DNA of 64,000 nucleotides from Terracoccus sp. 273MFTsu3.1 (GTDB lineage: Bacteria > Actinomycetota > Actinomycetes > Actinomycetales > Dermatophilaceae): NCBI RefSeq assembly GCF_000383675.1, contig NZ_KB911820.1, positions 1 through 64,000 of the forward strand, in the 5' to 3' direction. Shown here piece by piece: positions 53,301 through 61,993 of the stretch. A model generated the notes under the pieces. The model was not told the DNA's origin and searched no databases. It worked only from the letters and a program-made list of their open reading frames with translations. Numbering within the stretch: position 1 is the stretch's first letter; the number at the start of each line of letters is the position of its first letter. Both the position numbers and the translations under genes were made by a program.

Positions 53301-55862
53301 GCCGGGGCCGTCGGAGGCCGCCTCGGCCACGGTCGGCGGGAAGTTCTCCTGGGAGAGGTAGGTGTCGCCGTCGAAGACGTTGACGTCCTCCTCGCGGGTG
53401 ACCTGGTACATCGGCTTGCCGTCGACCGGGTCCTTGGGCACCTCGACGGCGACGATGTAGTCACCCGCGTCGAGGCCGCCGAAGCCGTAGTTGCCGTTGA
53501 CCGTCTGGCCGGCCGCCCCGGGCGTGTTGTCGGACGGGCCGACCTGCACTCCCATCATCGGTGCCTCGACGCAGAGGTTGTTGGCGTCGGGACCGGACTC
53601 GGGCAGGGCGAGCTGGTCGGTCAGCTCGGTGCCGTCCCACTGGCGAGCGGTGCAGCCCCGCGGCGGAGCCCACTCCTCGCTCGGGTAGTGGTCCTGGACC
53701 TCGGCGCCCTTGACGAGCGCGCCGCGCTCGGGGTCGGGGTTCGGGATGGTCGCCGGAGCGGTGGGGTCGGTGTCGTGGGCCGGGTTGGGCACCGACAGCG
53801 GCACGATCGCCTTGCCCTGGCGGCACGCGTTCGCCTTGTCCTCGGCCGTCGTGGCCGAGCAGGGCACGGAGGCGTAGACGTGGACGTTCACGTCGGGGAT
53901 GCCGGGCTGGTAGTCCTCGCTCACCGCGTCGGCCGGGTCGAGCTCGTTGCGCGTCACGTCGTAGGACACGGTGGCGGCGATGCCGCCGTTCTCGTTCGTC
54001 GCGTACGGCTCGACGCCCCAGTCGATGCGGCCCGAGAGGCCGATGACGGGCAGGAAGTCGATGTCGACGAGGCCGCCGAGGATGGTTGTCGGGGAGTCCT
54101 CGTTGTCCGCCTGGTAGGTCACCCCGGTGGTCCGGTAACGGGTGTTGAACGCCTCGAGGACGAGCCACTTGCTGAGCGGGTAGCCCTCCTTGATGTCGTA
54201 GACGCCGTCGTCGCCGGTGTTCACGAGGTTCGTGTACTGGTCCATGAGCGAGTTGTCGCGCTCGCGGACCGTCAGGGTGAAGCCGGGTACCGGCGCCTCG
54301 CCCGGGTCGCGCTTGCCGTTGCCGTTGTCGTCGACGAAGACCGTGCCACGCACGTGCGTGAACCAGCCGACGAGCATCTTGTTGCCGACGTCGACGAGGT
54401 CTCCGCCGGACACCTCGACGTTGAAGCTCCACAGGATGTAGTCCTGTGCGTCGTCCCAGAGGGTCAGCTGGTAGGTGCCGTCGGGGACGTTCTTGATGTC
54501 GAACGAGCCGTTGGCCGCGCCCCGCCCTACGTAGACGGCCGCGTCCCCGGCGGTGAGGTCGGAGAGCGCCACCCACGGCGACGCGATCGGACCGGCGTAC
54601 TTGGCGCCCGCCCAGCCGGTCTCGGGGACGACCTGCCCGTTCTGCCCGCCGATGTAGGGCAGGCCGGCGACGGCGACGCCCTTGACCTCGCCGGTCGCGG
54701 AGGACGCGGGCATGGCCTTGACGCGGACGAAGCCGAACTGGGTCGCGGGCACAGGCTCGGCGCCCTTGATGAACTCGGTGTCGAGGCCGGTGTCGCCCTC
54801 CTGCACCCAGATGTCGTGGTCGTGCCCGCCCTCGAGGGTCGTCGTCTGGACCCAGCCGGCCTGGCCGGCGGGCGGGGAGACGGTCGCGCCGTAGCGGTTC
54901 GGGCCGAGGTTGGGGATCGTGATGACGCCCGAGGCGTCGCTCGTGCACTTGCCGGTGGAGCGGGTCGTGTCGACGACCGGCTTGCCGTCGGTGCCGAAGA
55001 GCATGCGGCCCGCCGAGTCGTGCCGGTAGACGGTGCACAGGGCGTTGCCGTAGTAGTCGGTGCTCACCGGTCCGAGGACGTCGGAGAGGTTGCCGGTGAA
55101 GCCGGACAGACCGCGCTCGGCGTCGGCCTCGTAGGTCCCGTCCGCGGGGACGTTGTCGTTGAAGACCTGGATCTTGATCGTGGCGAGCGGCAGGGGCAGC
55201 GGCTGCATCTCGACGGCGACGAGGCCCTTCAGCCCCGCCTTCACGGTGAAGTGCGCGCCGTCGATCTTGTAGCCGTCTGCGGTGACGGAGATGAGGTACT
55301 TGCCCGGGTCGAGGCCCTCGAGGACCTTCGCGGAGTCGAGGTCGGCCTCGGAGCCCTGCGCGACGATCTTCGAGAAGCCCGACGTGGGCCGCACCGAAGG
55401 CCACGGGCAGCTGTCGGCATACGGCTCCGTCGGGTCACCCGCGGCGGGGTTGGCCGGCTTCGTGCTGCCGCCGGGCGCCCGCGAGGGGAGGCACTTGTCG
55501 AGGAGCGGTGCGTCCGCCGTCCCCGGGTCGCCGGTGCTGTCCTCGTTGACCATCCACTGGTAGGCCGTGACGTGGTCGCCCTTCTGGATGAAACCCGCGC
55601 CGGTGCCGACCGACCGTGCGCTCGCGACGGTCAGCGTGATGCACCCCTTGCCTGCCGCGGTCGTCGACGGACAGGGTCCTCCCGTCGGGGTGGTCACCGC
55701 CGGTGCCGCGGCCTGTGCCGCGGCGGGCGCCGCGGGCGCCACCGCCGGTCTCGGTGCGGCGGCCGCTGCTGCCAGCGGTCCACCGACCTGAGCCACTCCG
55801 GCGATGGCGAGTGCGGTCAGTCCGGCGATGATCGGGACGCAACGCCTACGCAGCCTTGGCAT
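50388..55862 (-). CDS. giant secreted protein with SdrD-like B, IPT/TIG and beta-helix domains
   Basis: The product (1824 aa) has a signal peptide (about 1-36), then repeated carboxypeptidase-regulatory/Cna-B-like domains. The clearest, GTVFVDDNGNGKRDPGEAPV at about residue 502, has the SdrD calcium-loop signature. An IPT/TIG domain (VTIQGTGFGATRGTGSVTL) lies near 1080-1160, and a right-handed beta-helix at about 1330-1600 with rungs such as ITNNTITNNVSAHEGGGIAL. There is no LPXTG or membrane anchor at the C-terminus. It is the first gene of the oxidase operon, so it probably acts as an extracellular scaffold or substrate-binding partner. The start is ATG 55862; GTG 55868 is possible. Confidence 0.88.
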   Translation of the reverse strand: MPRLRRRCVPIIAGLTALAIAGVAQVGGPLAAAAAAPRPAVAPAAPAAAQAAAPAVTTPTGGPCPSTTAAGKGCITLTVASARSVGTGAGFIQKGDHVTAYQWMVNEDSTGDPGTADAPLLDKCLPSRAPGGSTKPANPAAGDPTEPYADSCPWPSVRPTSGFSKIVAQGSEADLDSAKVLEGLDPGKYLISVTADGYKIDGAHFTVKAGLKGLVAVEMQPLPLPLATIKIQVFNDNVPADGTYEADAERGLSGFTGNLSDVLGPVSTDYYGNALCTVYRHDSAGRMLFGTDGKPVVDTTRSTGKCTSDASGVITIPNLGPNRYGATVSPPAGQAGWVQTTTLEGGHDHDIWVQEGDTGLDTEFIKGAEPVPATQFGFVRVKAMPASSATGEVKGVAVAGLPYIGGQNGQVVPETGWAGAKYAGPIASPWVALSDLTAGDAAVYVGRGAANGSFDIKNVPDGTYQLTLWDDAQDYILWSFNVEVSGGDLVDVGNKMLVGWFTHVRGTVFVDDNGNGKRDPGEAPVPGFTLTVRERDNSLMDQYTNLVNTGDDGVYDIKEGYPLSKWLVLEAFNTRYRTTGVTYQADNEDSPTTILGGLVDIDFLPVIGLSGRIDWGVEPYATNENGGIAATVSYDVTRNELDPADAVSEDYQPGIPDVNVHVYASVPCSATTAEDKANACRQGKAIVPLSVPNPAHDTDPTAPATIPNPDPERGALVKGAEVQDHYPSEEWAPPRGCTARQWDGTELTDQLALPESGPDANNLCVEAPMMGVQVGPSDNTPGAAGQTVNGNYGFGGLDAGDYIVAVEVPKDPVDGKPMYQVTREEDVNVFDGDTYLSQENFPPTVAEAASDGPGTGNDPLPPTQPPSQGAGIISGCAGALHTVRVTNPAFLDGGGSPFEGQDRPLCDSKLITVRSGQTVAPNFNLFTPVPIPTHFWGLTINDLGLSLDKRSANYGEAQGLPNVPVGLYDWSGRLVDTTHTDFNGFYEALEPSTGTYNCPVPAGPCPNMYRFTGNDPGGPGDPNPDYNPAYRTISTNFQGWPGLYTVTDTAPTQAAATVLAPGTTASNPARCNLGTTDPQLFAVSRPYLRSTDASRTVTIQGTGFGATRGTGSVTLTNSAGTNVPVTTYGTWSDTSITFTVPTFTSTATTARGPLKVGVTNASKRSTYNGLTIWNLGTTPASGASTTYNPNVIEVRPNSQYDTVQKGLEAATPSSTRRHWLVVVWPGAATALNPRGEYNENLLVHHRVAIQGVGPGGFTTNADGSQQWVPGSIIDGSGFSPDLPGGTAWITRLGTLTYSGELDVPDAATITVLDDPTRASVNDAAYPVAIDGLQVTGGAQSDFPGNVNVLTGGVTTPYGAAGALVTQGGGIYLHNNNRSVRITDNVIVGNSGSYGGGIRVGTPYTGDNRNYDTLIADNQVLNNGGTNLAGGIGLFTGSDGYKVVHNAICGNFSAEYGGAMTAFGYMSNAGGSDGGTVSGNTIWFNSSYDEGGAVMLAGELPSSPTGLSPGTGAATIDANVIDANLASDDGGGIRLLQVAGTHVTRSDPQTIAITNNTITNNVSAHEGGGIALDDAPFVTIVDNTVAGNMTTATAVTSDGLPAPAGLATGPNSDPLMAKLNSSGLTAGAFALVKVTGQSTFSKPVLLDNVFNDNRAGTYVGGYVYGIGGTLPDGTANSVDTWDMAVVGGPGTLHPVGGVIQTTTGTDGGVGVTVSDTPGFKDPTPDLTVTVLAARTFPAFREAAIVTALLPPRLRADYHLSGTAATAYGKGRGTTTVTYGSQTLFGITTQWTAVVNAAARDIDNQQRPTVVGTARRFDSGSDQYYP

Positions 55863-55965
55863 GTCCACGGCAACCCCCACGTGATGCTCTGCAGGGCTCG
55901 GTGCGAGCCCGTCGTCCCGCGAACGTCGCACGCGCCGTCACGGCGCCCTGGCGAGATGGGTGGAG

Positions 55966-56053
55966 GGCTCAGGCAACTGTCATGGACGGGGTCGGCTTCG
56001 GCTCAGGCACCTGTCACGTCGTTGCCAGCGCGCCGTCATGTTCCTGTCATGTT
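55966..56053. promoter_or_regulatory. direct-repeat array (CYGTCAYG) between the oxidase operon and its two-component system
   Basis: A 19-base repeat occurs at 55966-55984 (GGCTCAGGCAACTGTCATG) and 56000-56018 (GGCTCAGGCACCTGTCACG), 17 of 19 identical. Two further units GCCGTCATGTT (56032-56042) and CCTGTCATGTT (56043-56053) abut. Core starts at 56010, 56032 and 56043 are spaced 22 and 11 bases, as expected for tandem OmpR-family dimers on one DNA face. The rest of 55863-56177 holds no gene. Confidence 0.7.
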
Positions 56054-56097
56054 GGCGCCCGATTTGCGCGGAAAGATCCGGGTCTCGTCCACAGATT

Positions 56098-56111
56098 TCA
56101 CAGCTCTGTGA
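56098..56111. promoter_or_regulatory. palindrome TCACAG-CT-CTGTGA
   Basis: Perfect six-base arms lie 66 bases before the response regulator ATG, outside the direct-repeat array. It may be a second operator or part of the regulator promoter. Confidence 0.4.
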
Positions 56112-56177
56112 CCTTTCCCACTCCGCGTTCCCACGCTCAGATCCATACTTGGCGACAGATCGGGGAGGGGGACTCTC

Positions 56178-56849
56178 ATGGCAACAGTCATGGTGGTCGA
56201 CGACGAGGAACGCGTACGCACGTTGCTGGCGAAGTCGTTGTCGTCCCAAGGACACTCGGTGGTGACCGCTGCAACGGCCAACGCCGCGATAGACCGGCTC
56301 GCGTCGAGGGACGTCGATCTCGTCGTGCTCGACCTCGTGATGCCCGGGCTCAACGGCATGGCCGTGCTCAACGCGATCAAGGAGCGCAAGCAGACGACGC
56401 CCGTGATCGTGCTGTCGGGTGTCACCGACGTGGGAGCACGCGTCGAGGCGCTCGACCGCGGCGCCGTCGACGTCGTGTCCAAGCCGTTCAGCCTGACGGA
56501 GCTCATGGCTCGCGTCCGGCGCAACGTCGGGGCGGCGCGTGCTCCCGCCGACGACGGCTTCCTCGAGGTGGCCGGCATACGTCTCGACGTGGGACGCCGT
56601 CGCGCGACGTTCCGGTCGCGCAGCGCCTCGCTCACCGAGCGGGAGTTCAGCCTGCTCGCGCACCTCATGCGACGCGCCGGCCAGGTGTGCCACAGGGAGG
56701 AGCTGCTCCACGACGTCTGGCACCTCGACTTCGACCCGGGCAGCAACGTCGTCGAGGTGTGCGTCGGCAGGCTCCGCGCCAAGCTCGGCCAGGACATCCC
56801 GGTCGAGACGTTGCGCGGCGTCGGGTACGGGCTCTACGAGGACGCCTGA
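56178..56849 (+). CDS. OmpR-family response regulator
   Basis: The product (223 aa) has a receiver domain with Asp8/Asp9, phospho-acceptor Asp52 (LVVLDLVMPG) and a conserved Lys in VVSKPFS. A winged helix at about 125-220 follows (SLTEREFSLLAHLMRRAG, VVEVCVGRLRAKLG). GGGGAGGGGGA precedes ATG 56178. It is divergent from the giant copper-oxidase operon, and the direct repeats between them are the likely binding sites, so it probably controls that operon and itself. Confidence 0.93.
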   Translation: MATVMVVDDEERVRTLLAKSLSSQGHSVVTAATANAAIDRLASRDVDLVVLDLVMPGLNGMAVLNAIKERKQTTPVIVLSGVTDVGARVEALDRGAVDVVSKPFSLTELMARVRRNVGAARAPADDGFLEVAGIRLDVGRRRATFRSRSASLTEREFSLLAHLMRRAGQVCHREELLHDVWHLDFDPGSNVVEVCVGRLRAKLGQDIPVETLRGVGYGLYEDA

Positions 56850-57997
56850 TGGTGCGCCATCGGATGGTCCTCGTCTGGAGCGTCTTCGCCGCGCTCTGCT
56901 CGGCCGCGATGATCGCCCTTCCCGGCAGCGAGACGGTGCCGTACCACATCGCCTGGGCGGCCTTCGCGCTCTGCTTCGGCCTCGAGCAGTGGAGCCCGCG
57001 GTCCACGTGGGTCGGCCTCGGCGTCTTCACCTTCGTGACCGGCGCGATCCTCGTCTACCGCGTCATGACCGACGTCCTCGAGTGGCAGGAGACGACCGAG
57101 ATCCCGCTCATGCTCCTGCTCATGGCGCTCATGATCTGGCACGTGCGCCGTCGTCAGCAGGCGCTCTCGGACCTCACGGTCAACGCGGCACGGGAGCGCG
57201 CCGACTCGACGATGCGCGAGCTGCTCACGTTGCGCACGTCGCACGAGATGCGGTCTCCGCTCATGATCTCGCGCGGCTACCTCGAGATGCTCATGGACCG
57301 GACCCCGCCCGGAGAGGACCTCGCCGACCTCCAGGTCGTCGACGAGGAGCTCGAGCGGCTCACCCGCGTGTGCGAGCGGCTCGTGCGGAGCATGCGCGTC
57401 GGGTCCGACCTCGAGGTCACCGAGGTCGAGCTCGACTCGGTGCTCCACCAGACGGCCGAGCGGTGGTCGGCGGTCGCCCAGCGCAACTGGAAGGTCGAGT
57501 CGTCGGCGCTCACGCTCCACTGCTCAGGTGAGCGGCTGCGAGCCTGCCTCGACACCCTCATCGAGAACGCGCTGCGCTACACGGAGCACGACCACGACAC
57601 GGTCCTGCTCTACGCGCGCCCGATGCGCGGCGCCATCGCGATCGGGGTCGCCGACTCGGGCCGCGGCTTCACCACCGACATGCTGCGCTCGGCCGCCGGT
57701 CAGGACCTCCCGAGCGGCGTGCTCGACGGCGTGCGCGACGACCTCTCCCAGACCGGACTCGGGCTGTCCCTCGTGCGCGACGTCGCGACGCGACGCGGCG
57801 GGTGGGTCCAGCTCGGGGTGTCTCCGTGGGGCGGCGCGGACGTCGCGATGATCCTGCCGGTGCGTCATGCCGCGCCGACCCTGCCCGTCGCACGCCCGAC
57901 CGCGGTGATCGCCCCGGAGGCCAAGGAGCAGATGGCGTTCCTGCGTTCCGGAGTACGGCGCGAGCCGGACACGGGGACGGGGGCGCGCAGCGCCTGA
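56849..57997 (+). CDS. sensor histidine kinase (HisKA type)
   Basis: The product (382 aa) has about four membrane helices in residues 8-98 and no extracellular domain. The phosphotransfer His132 is in TSHEMRSPLMISRGYLEML. The HATPase domain has N-box DTLIENALRYTEHD, G1 VADSGRGF and GLGLSLVRDVATRRGG. It overlaps the regulator stop (TGATG) and is its cognate kinase. With so little outside the membrane, it may sense membrane or intramembrane signals rather than bind copper directly. Confidence 0.93.
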   Translation: MVRHRMVLVWSVFAALCSAAMIALPGSETVPYHIAWAAFALCFGLEQWSPRSTWVGLGVFTFVTGAILVYRVMTDVLEWQETTEIPLMLLLMALMIWHVRRRQQALSDLTVNAARERADSTMRELLTLRTSHEMRSPLMISRGYLEMLMDRTPPGEDLADLQVVDEELERLTRVCERLVRSMRVGSDLEVTEVELDSVLHQTAERWSAVAQRNWKVESSALTLHCSGERLRACLDTLIENALRYTEHDHDTVLLYARPMRGAIAIGVADSGRGFTTDMLRSAAGQDLPSGVLDGVRDDLSQTGLGLSLVRDVATRRGGWVQLGVSPWGGADVAMILPVRHAAPTLPVARPTAVIAPEAKEQMAFLRSGVRREPDTGTGARSA

Positions 57998-58000
57998 GGT

Positions 58001-59665
58001 TCAGTCCCCGCGCGACCACCTGAGCCGCACCTGCTGGCCGGGGCGCAGCTGGGCGGCGAGCGCGACGGCTCGTGGGGTGAGCACGGCGACGACCGGGTAG
58101 CCACCGGTCACCGGATGGTCGGCGAGGAACACGACGGGCTCGCCCCCGGGTGGCACCTGCACCGCCCCGGGGACCATGCCCTCACTGGGGAGCTCGCGGT
58201 CGGCATACGCGGACCTTCGCTGGATCGCTTTGCCCTCCAGTCGGATTCCCACGCGGTTGCTGCGCGAGGAGACCGCCCAGGAGGTCTTGCCGACCGCGGT
58301 GAGGTCGCACCAGTCGCCACGGGGACCGGGCACGACGTCGAGCACGACCTCGCCGTCGGTGAGGCTCGGTTGCGGTGCCACCTCGACGACGGGGAACGTC
58401 GCCGGCGACGGCCCGATCGGGAGCACGTCACCGACGACAGGCAGCGGCGGCCCCACGCGCGCCAGGGTGTCGGTCGCCCGTGAGCCCAGCACCGGCGCGA
58501 CCGCGATCCCGCCACGCACAGCCAGCCACGTGCGCAGGCCGGCCGCAGGCACTCCGAGGGTGAGCACCGCCCCGTCGGCGAGCGCGACGGGGGCGCCGTG
58601 CGGGACCGGTCGGCCGTCGACGTCAGCGGGGCAGCGCGCGCCGGTGAGCGCGACGAGCAGGTCACCGCGGGCGCGCACCGAGAGCCCGCCGAGAGTGACC
58701 TCGAGCGACGCGGGCGTCGGCCCGCCCGGCTCGTGGGGGTCGAGCAGGTGCCCGACGAGCCGCAGACCGAGGACGTATGCCGTCGGGTCGGCCGCCCCGG
58801 AGCGGCCCACCCCCGCGTCGGCGAGGTCCGGGCGGCCGAGGTCCTCGACGAGGGTGAGCGGCCCGGTGGCGAGCACCTCCAGGCCGCGCCGAGCCGAGCC
58901 CGCGTCCACACCGACGTCCCCGCCCTCCCCGACCACCCCGTCGAGTGGACTCGCCGTCGCATCCGTCCCCGCGACCGACGGGGCGGGCTGGGCCACGAGG
59001 TCACTGGACGCGGTCTGGCCGGCGTCGACGAAGCGGACCGGCGTGCCCGGCGCGAGCAGCGCGGGCGGGTCGCGGTCGACGTCCCAGAGCACGGCCTCGG
59101 TCGTGCCGATGAGCTGCCACCCGCCGGGAGAGTCCTGCGGATAGATGCCGCTGAAATCGCCTGCGAGAGCGACGGATCCGGCAGGGACGCGGGTGCGGGG
59201 CTCGCTGCGACGCGGCACGCGCAGGCGCGCGTCGCCGTCGACGAGATAGGCGAAGCCGGGCGCGAAGCCCCCGAACCCCACCCGCCAGGGCGTGCCGGTG
59301 TGGGCGCGGACCACCTCGTCACGGGTCAGTCCGGTGAGGTGGGCGACCTCGTCGAGGTCGGGCCCGTCGTAGTGCACCCGGATCTCGACGACGACCTCAG
59401 CCCCTCCGTCCGGCGGGGTGATCGCCACCGAGAGGCCGGCCGCCTCGTCGAGGCAAGCCCGGCCGACGTCCGACCGCCGCCCGGGGTCCCGGAGCACGAC
59501 GAGCACGGTGCGCGCCCCGGCCACGAGGTGGTCGACGCCCTCCCATACGCCCGTGGCGCGCTCGACGAGCGACGCCAGATGGGCACGCAGGGCGAGGGCG
59601 GCATCGGTGTCGGCCACCTCGACGAGCAGGGCTGCGCCGCCCATGGGCAGCAGCCGGGCCTCCAC
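58001..59665 (-). CDS. pxpBC: 5-oxoprolinase subunits B and C fused (KipI-KipA type)
   Basis: The product (554 aa) has an N-terminal PxpB/KipI part (about 1-215, with [15 protein letters not shown] and [12 protein letters not shown]) joined by an Ala/Gly/Asp linker to a PxpC/KipA carboxyltransferase-like part ([28 protein letters not shown], ending [19 protein letters not shown]). With PxpA it hydrolyses 5-oxoproline to glutamate using ATP. GTG 59665 begins two bases before the pxpA stop codon end of the upstream gene. In many bacteria B and C are separate genes; here they are fused. It is convergent with the kinase gene, only three bases apart. Confidence 0.92.
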   Translation of the reverse strand: MEARLLPMGGAALLVEVADTDAALALRAHLASLVERATGVWEGVDHLVAGARTVLVVLRDPGRRSDVGRACLDEAAGLSVAITPPDGGAEVVVEIRVHYDGPDLDEVAHLTGLTRDEVVRAHTGTPWRVGFGGFAPGFAYLVDGDARLRVPRRSEPRTRVPAGSVALAGDFSGIYPQDSPGGWQLIGTTEAVLWDVDRDPPALLAPGTPVRFVDAGQTASSDLVAQPAPSVAGTDATASPLDGVVGEGGDVGVDAGSARRGLEVLATGPLTLVEDLGRPDLADAGVGRSGAADPTAYVLGLRLVGHLLDPHEPGGPTPASLEVTLGGLSVRARGDLLVALTGARCPADVDGRPVPHGAPVALADGAVLTLGVPAAGLRTWLAVRGGIAVAPVLGSRATDTLARVGPPLPVVGDVLPIGPSPATFPVVEVAPQPSLTDGEVVLDVVPGPRGDWCDLTAVGKTSWAVSSRSNRVGIRLEGKAIQRRSAYADRELPSEGMVPGAVQVPPGGEPVVFLADHPVTGGYPVVAVLTPRAVALAAQLRPGQQVRLRWSRGD

Positions 59666-59667
59666 GC

Positions 59668-60426
59668 TCAGCCCGCGAAGGGGCGGATCTCGACGCCGGA
59701 CTGCTCGAGCGCAGCGCGCACGGCCCGCGCCATCGCGACCGCGCCGGGGGTGTCGCCGTGGATGCACACCGACTCGGCACGCACCTCGACGTCGGTGCCG
59801 TCGACGGCGGTCACGAGGCCCTCCTGCGCGAGCCGGACGACGCGGGCCGCCACCTCTCCCGGGTCGTGGAGCACGGCGCCGGGCTCGGTCCGCGGGACGA
59901 GTCGGCCGTCCGGTGTGTACCCACGGTCGGCGAACGCCTCGGTGACGGCGCGCAGCCCCGCGTCCGTCGCGAGCTCGAGCACGAGGCTGCCCGGCAGGCC
60001 GAGGACCGGCAGGGAGGTGTCGACCGCCACGACGGCGTCGACGAGCGCCCTGGCCTGCGCCTCGTGGTGGACGACCGCGTTGTAGAGGGCGCCGTGCGGC
60101 TTCACGTACGCGACGTCCGTCCCCTCGACCTGGGCCACCGCCGAGAGGGCGCCCAGCTGGTAGATGATGTCGGCGGTTAGCTCGTCGGGCGGGACGTCCA
60201 TGAAGCGCCGCCCGAAGCCGACGAGGTCGCGGTAGGCCACCTGCGCGCCGACGACGACACCGCGCTCGGCGGCATACCGGCACGTCGTGCGGAGGGTGAG
60301 CGGGTCGCCGGCGTGGAAGCCGCAGGCGACGTTGGCGCTCGTCACCACGTCGAGCACGGCGGCGTCGTCGCCCAGGGTCCACGCCCCGTAGGACTCGCCG
60401 ACGTCGGCGTTGAGGTCGAGTCGCAT
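59668..60426 (-). CDS. pxpA: 5-oxoprolinase subunit A (LamB/YcsF family)
   Basis: The product (252 aa) is the LamB/YcsF barrel. [29 protein letters not shown], the [12 protein letters not shown] block and VKPHGALYN are all canonical. It works with the B-C fusion encoded immediately downstream. ATG 60426 has CAGGAT six bases upstream and no ribosome-binding site, consistent with a leaderless message. Confidence 0.95.
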   Translation of the reverse strand: MRLDLNADVGESYGAWTLGDDAAVLDVVTSANVACGFHAGDPLTLRTTCRYAAERGVVVGAQVAYRDLVGFGRRFMDVPPDELTADIIYQLGALSAVAQVEGTDVAYVKPHGALYNAVVHHEAQARALVDAVVAVDTSLPVLGLPGSLVLELATDAGLRAVTEAFADRGYTPDGRLVPRTEPGAVLHDPGEVAARVVRLAQEGLVTAVDGTDVEVRAESVCIHGDTPGAVAMARAVRAALEQSGVEIRPFAG

Positions 60427-60432
60427 GACCCG

Positions 60433-60438
60433 ATCCTG
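60433..60438 (-). promoter_or_regulatory. -10-like element, leaderless start of pxpA
   Basis: CAGGAT on the minus strand ends six bases before ATG 60426. Confidence 0.35.
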
Positions 60439-60467
60439 CCCCACCGGAAGCGGCTCCACCGGGTCGT

Positions 60468-61838
60468 TCACCTCAGGCCGTCGTAGTGCCCGGGCAACCG
60501 CCGTTCGTATGCCGTGAGCACCTCGCGCGCGACGGTCACCGAGTCGACGAGCGGGTGAAGGGCAAACGCTTGCACCGCAAGAGATCTCGACTGCTCGACG
60601 GCTGCCCGGATGACGAGCTCGTCGACGGCCTTGACCTGCTGCACGAGGCCCAGCGCGTGGCCGGGGAGCGGGCTCACGGTGACGGGAACCGGGCCGGCCG
60701 CGTCGACCCGGCACGGCACCTCGACGACGGCGTCGTCCGGGAGCCCCACGACGGCGCCGCCGTTGCGGACGTTGAGGATGAGGCGCGCGGGCTCGTCACG
60801 CGCGATCGCGGCCATGAGCGCGAGCGCCACGCCCTCGTAGCCCCCTCCCTCGACGTCGGCCTCGGCGCGCTCCTGGGTGTGCCCGTCGTCGCTCTCGCGG
60901 GTCTCCTGCATGTAGGTCGCGTTGCGGTCGCGTCGCACGGAGTCCCAGCGCTGCCAGGCCTGCTCGGGTTCGGCAGCCACTCCGGCGTAGAAGTCGGCCT
61001 GTTGACCGACGAGGTACTCGCCGCGCGTCTGCGGCGCACCGGTGATCTGGGCGATCGCATCACGGGTGAAGTAGTAGTAGAAGAGGTACTCGTTCGGCAG
61101 GGCACCGAGCGTCCGCAACCACTCGGTGCCGAAGAGCTGACCCTCCTCGATGGCACCCAGGGCGACGTCGTCCGCGAGGAGGTCGGGAAGCAGGTCGCGG
61201 CCGTCGTGGCGCAGCCCGGTGAGCCAGCCGAGGTGGTTGAGCCCGGCGTAGTCGATCTCGAGGTCGTCGAGGTCGTGACCGAGGGCCGTGGCCGCGCGCT
61301 GCGCGAGGCCCAGCGGGGAGTCGCAGATGCCGACGACCCGCTCACCGAGCACCGACTGCATCGCCTGGGTGACGAGCCCGGCCGGGTTGGTGAAGTTGAT
61401 GACCCATGCGTCGGGCGACAGACGGCGTATGCGTTCGGCGACGTCGAGCGCGACGGGCACGGTGCGCAGGCCGTAGCCGACTCCCCCGGGGCCGGTCGTC
61501 TCCTGGCCGAGGAGGCCGAGGTCGAGCGCGATCCGCTCGTCGGCGGTGCGGCCGTCGAGACCTCCGACCCGCATCGCGGAGAAGACGAAGTCGGCACCCG
61601 CGAGCGCCGTGTCGAGGTCGGTCGTCGCCGTGACCGTCGGGGGCGCAATCGTTGCGCCGGAGTCCGTGCCGGCCAGCGCGGCCTGGGCCGCAAGCACCTG
61701 GCGCATGACGTCGAGCCTGGCGCCGTCCGTGTCGTGCAGGACGACCTCGGTGACGTGTCGGTCCGCGGTGTCGCGCAGCAGCGCGCCGTGGACGAGCGGC
61801 ACGCGGAACCCGCCCCCGCCGAGGATCACCAGCTTCAT
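60468..61838 (-). CDS. family 4 glycoside hydrolase (6-phospho-beta-glucosidase type)
   Basis: The product (456 aa) is an NAD- and metal-dependent GH4 enzyme, cleaving a phosphorylated or free disaccharide by an oxidation-elimination route. It starts [15 protein letters not shown] (Rossmann fold), with [23 protein letters not shown] (metal Cys) and GLNHLGW. GAGGGTGG precedes ATG 61838. A PfkB sugar kinase is encoded divergently, suggesting a shared sugar pathway. Substrate not determined. Confidence 0.92.
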   Translation of the reverse strand: MKLVILGGGGFRVPLVHGALLRDTADRHVTEVVLHDTDGARLDVMRQVLAAQAALAGTDSGATIAPPTVTATTDLDTALAGADFVFSAMRVGGLDGRTADERIALDLGLLGQETTGPGGVGYGLRTVPVALDVAERIRRLSPDAWVINFTNPAGLVTQAMQSVLGERVVGICDSPLGLAQRAATALGHDLDDLEIDYAGLNHLGWLTGLRHDGRDLLPDLLADDVALGAIEEGQLFGTEWLRTLGALPNEYLFYYYFTRDAIAQITGAPQTRGEYLVGQQADFYAGVAAEPEQAWQRWDSVRRDRNATYMQETRESDDGHTQERAEADVEGGGYEGVALALMAAIARDEPARLILNVRNGGAVVGLPDDAVVEVPCRVDAAGPVPVTVSPLPGHALGLVQQVKAVDELVIRAAVEQSRSLAVQAFALHPLVDSVTVAREVLTAYERRLPGHYDGLR

Positions 61839-61981
61839 GGCAGCACCACCCTCGGACCGTACCAAGGTGTGACGGCGGGGCCACTCGACCCGGGGCGAGA
61901 CGTGGGGCGACATGTGGACGAACTGCACCGACACGGCATACGACCGTGGGAAAACCCGGCGAGTCGCGGACGGCAGTGCGG

Positions 61982-61987
61982 GATCAT
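61982..61987 (+). promoter_or_regulatory. -10-like element, leaderless GTG start of the PfkB gene
   Basis: GATCAT ends six bases before GTG 61994 with no separate ribosome-binding site. Confidence 0.35.
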
Positions 61988-61993
61988 GGGGGC

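Noticed and set aside
41906-55862. biosynthetic gene cluster for a natural product
   Set aside because: No synthase, carrier protein or tailoring genes; the contents are surface and copper proteins.
52926-56111. 1061-codon plus-strand frame opposite the giant secreted protein
   Set aside because: Antisense shadow lacking domains and running through the promoter repeats.
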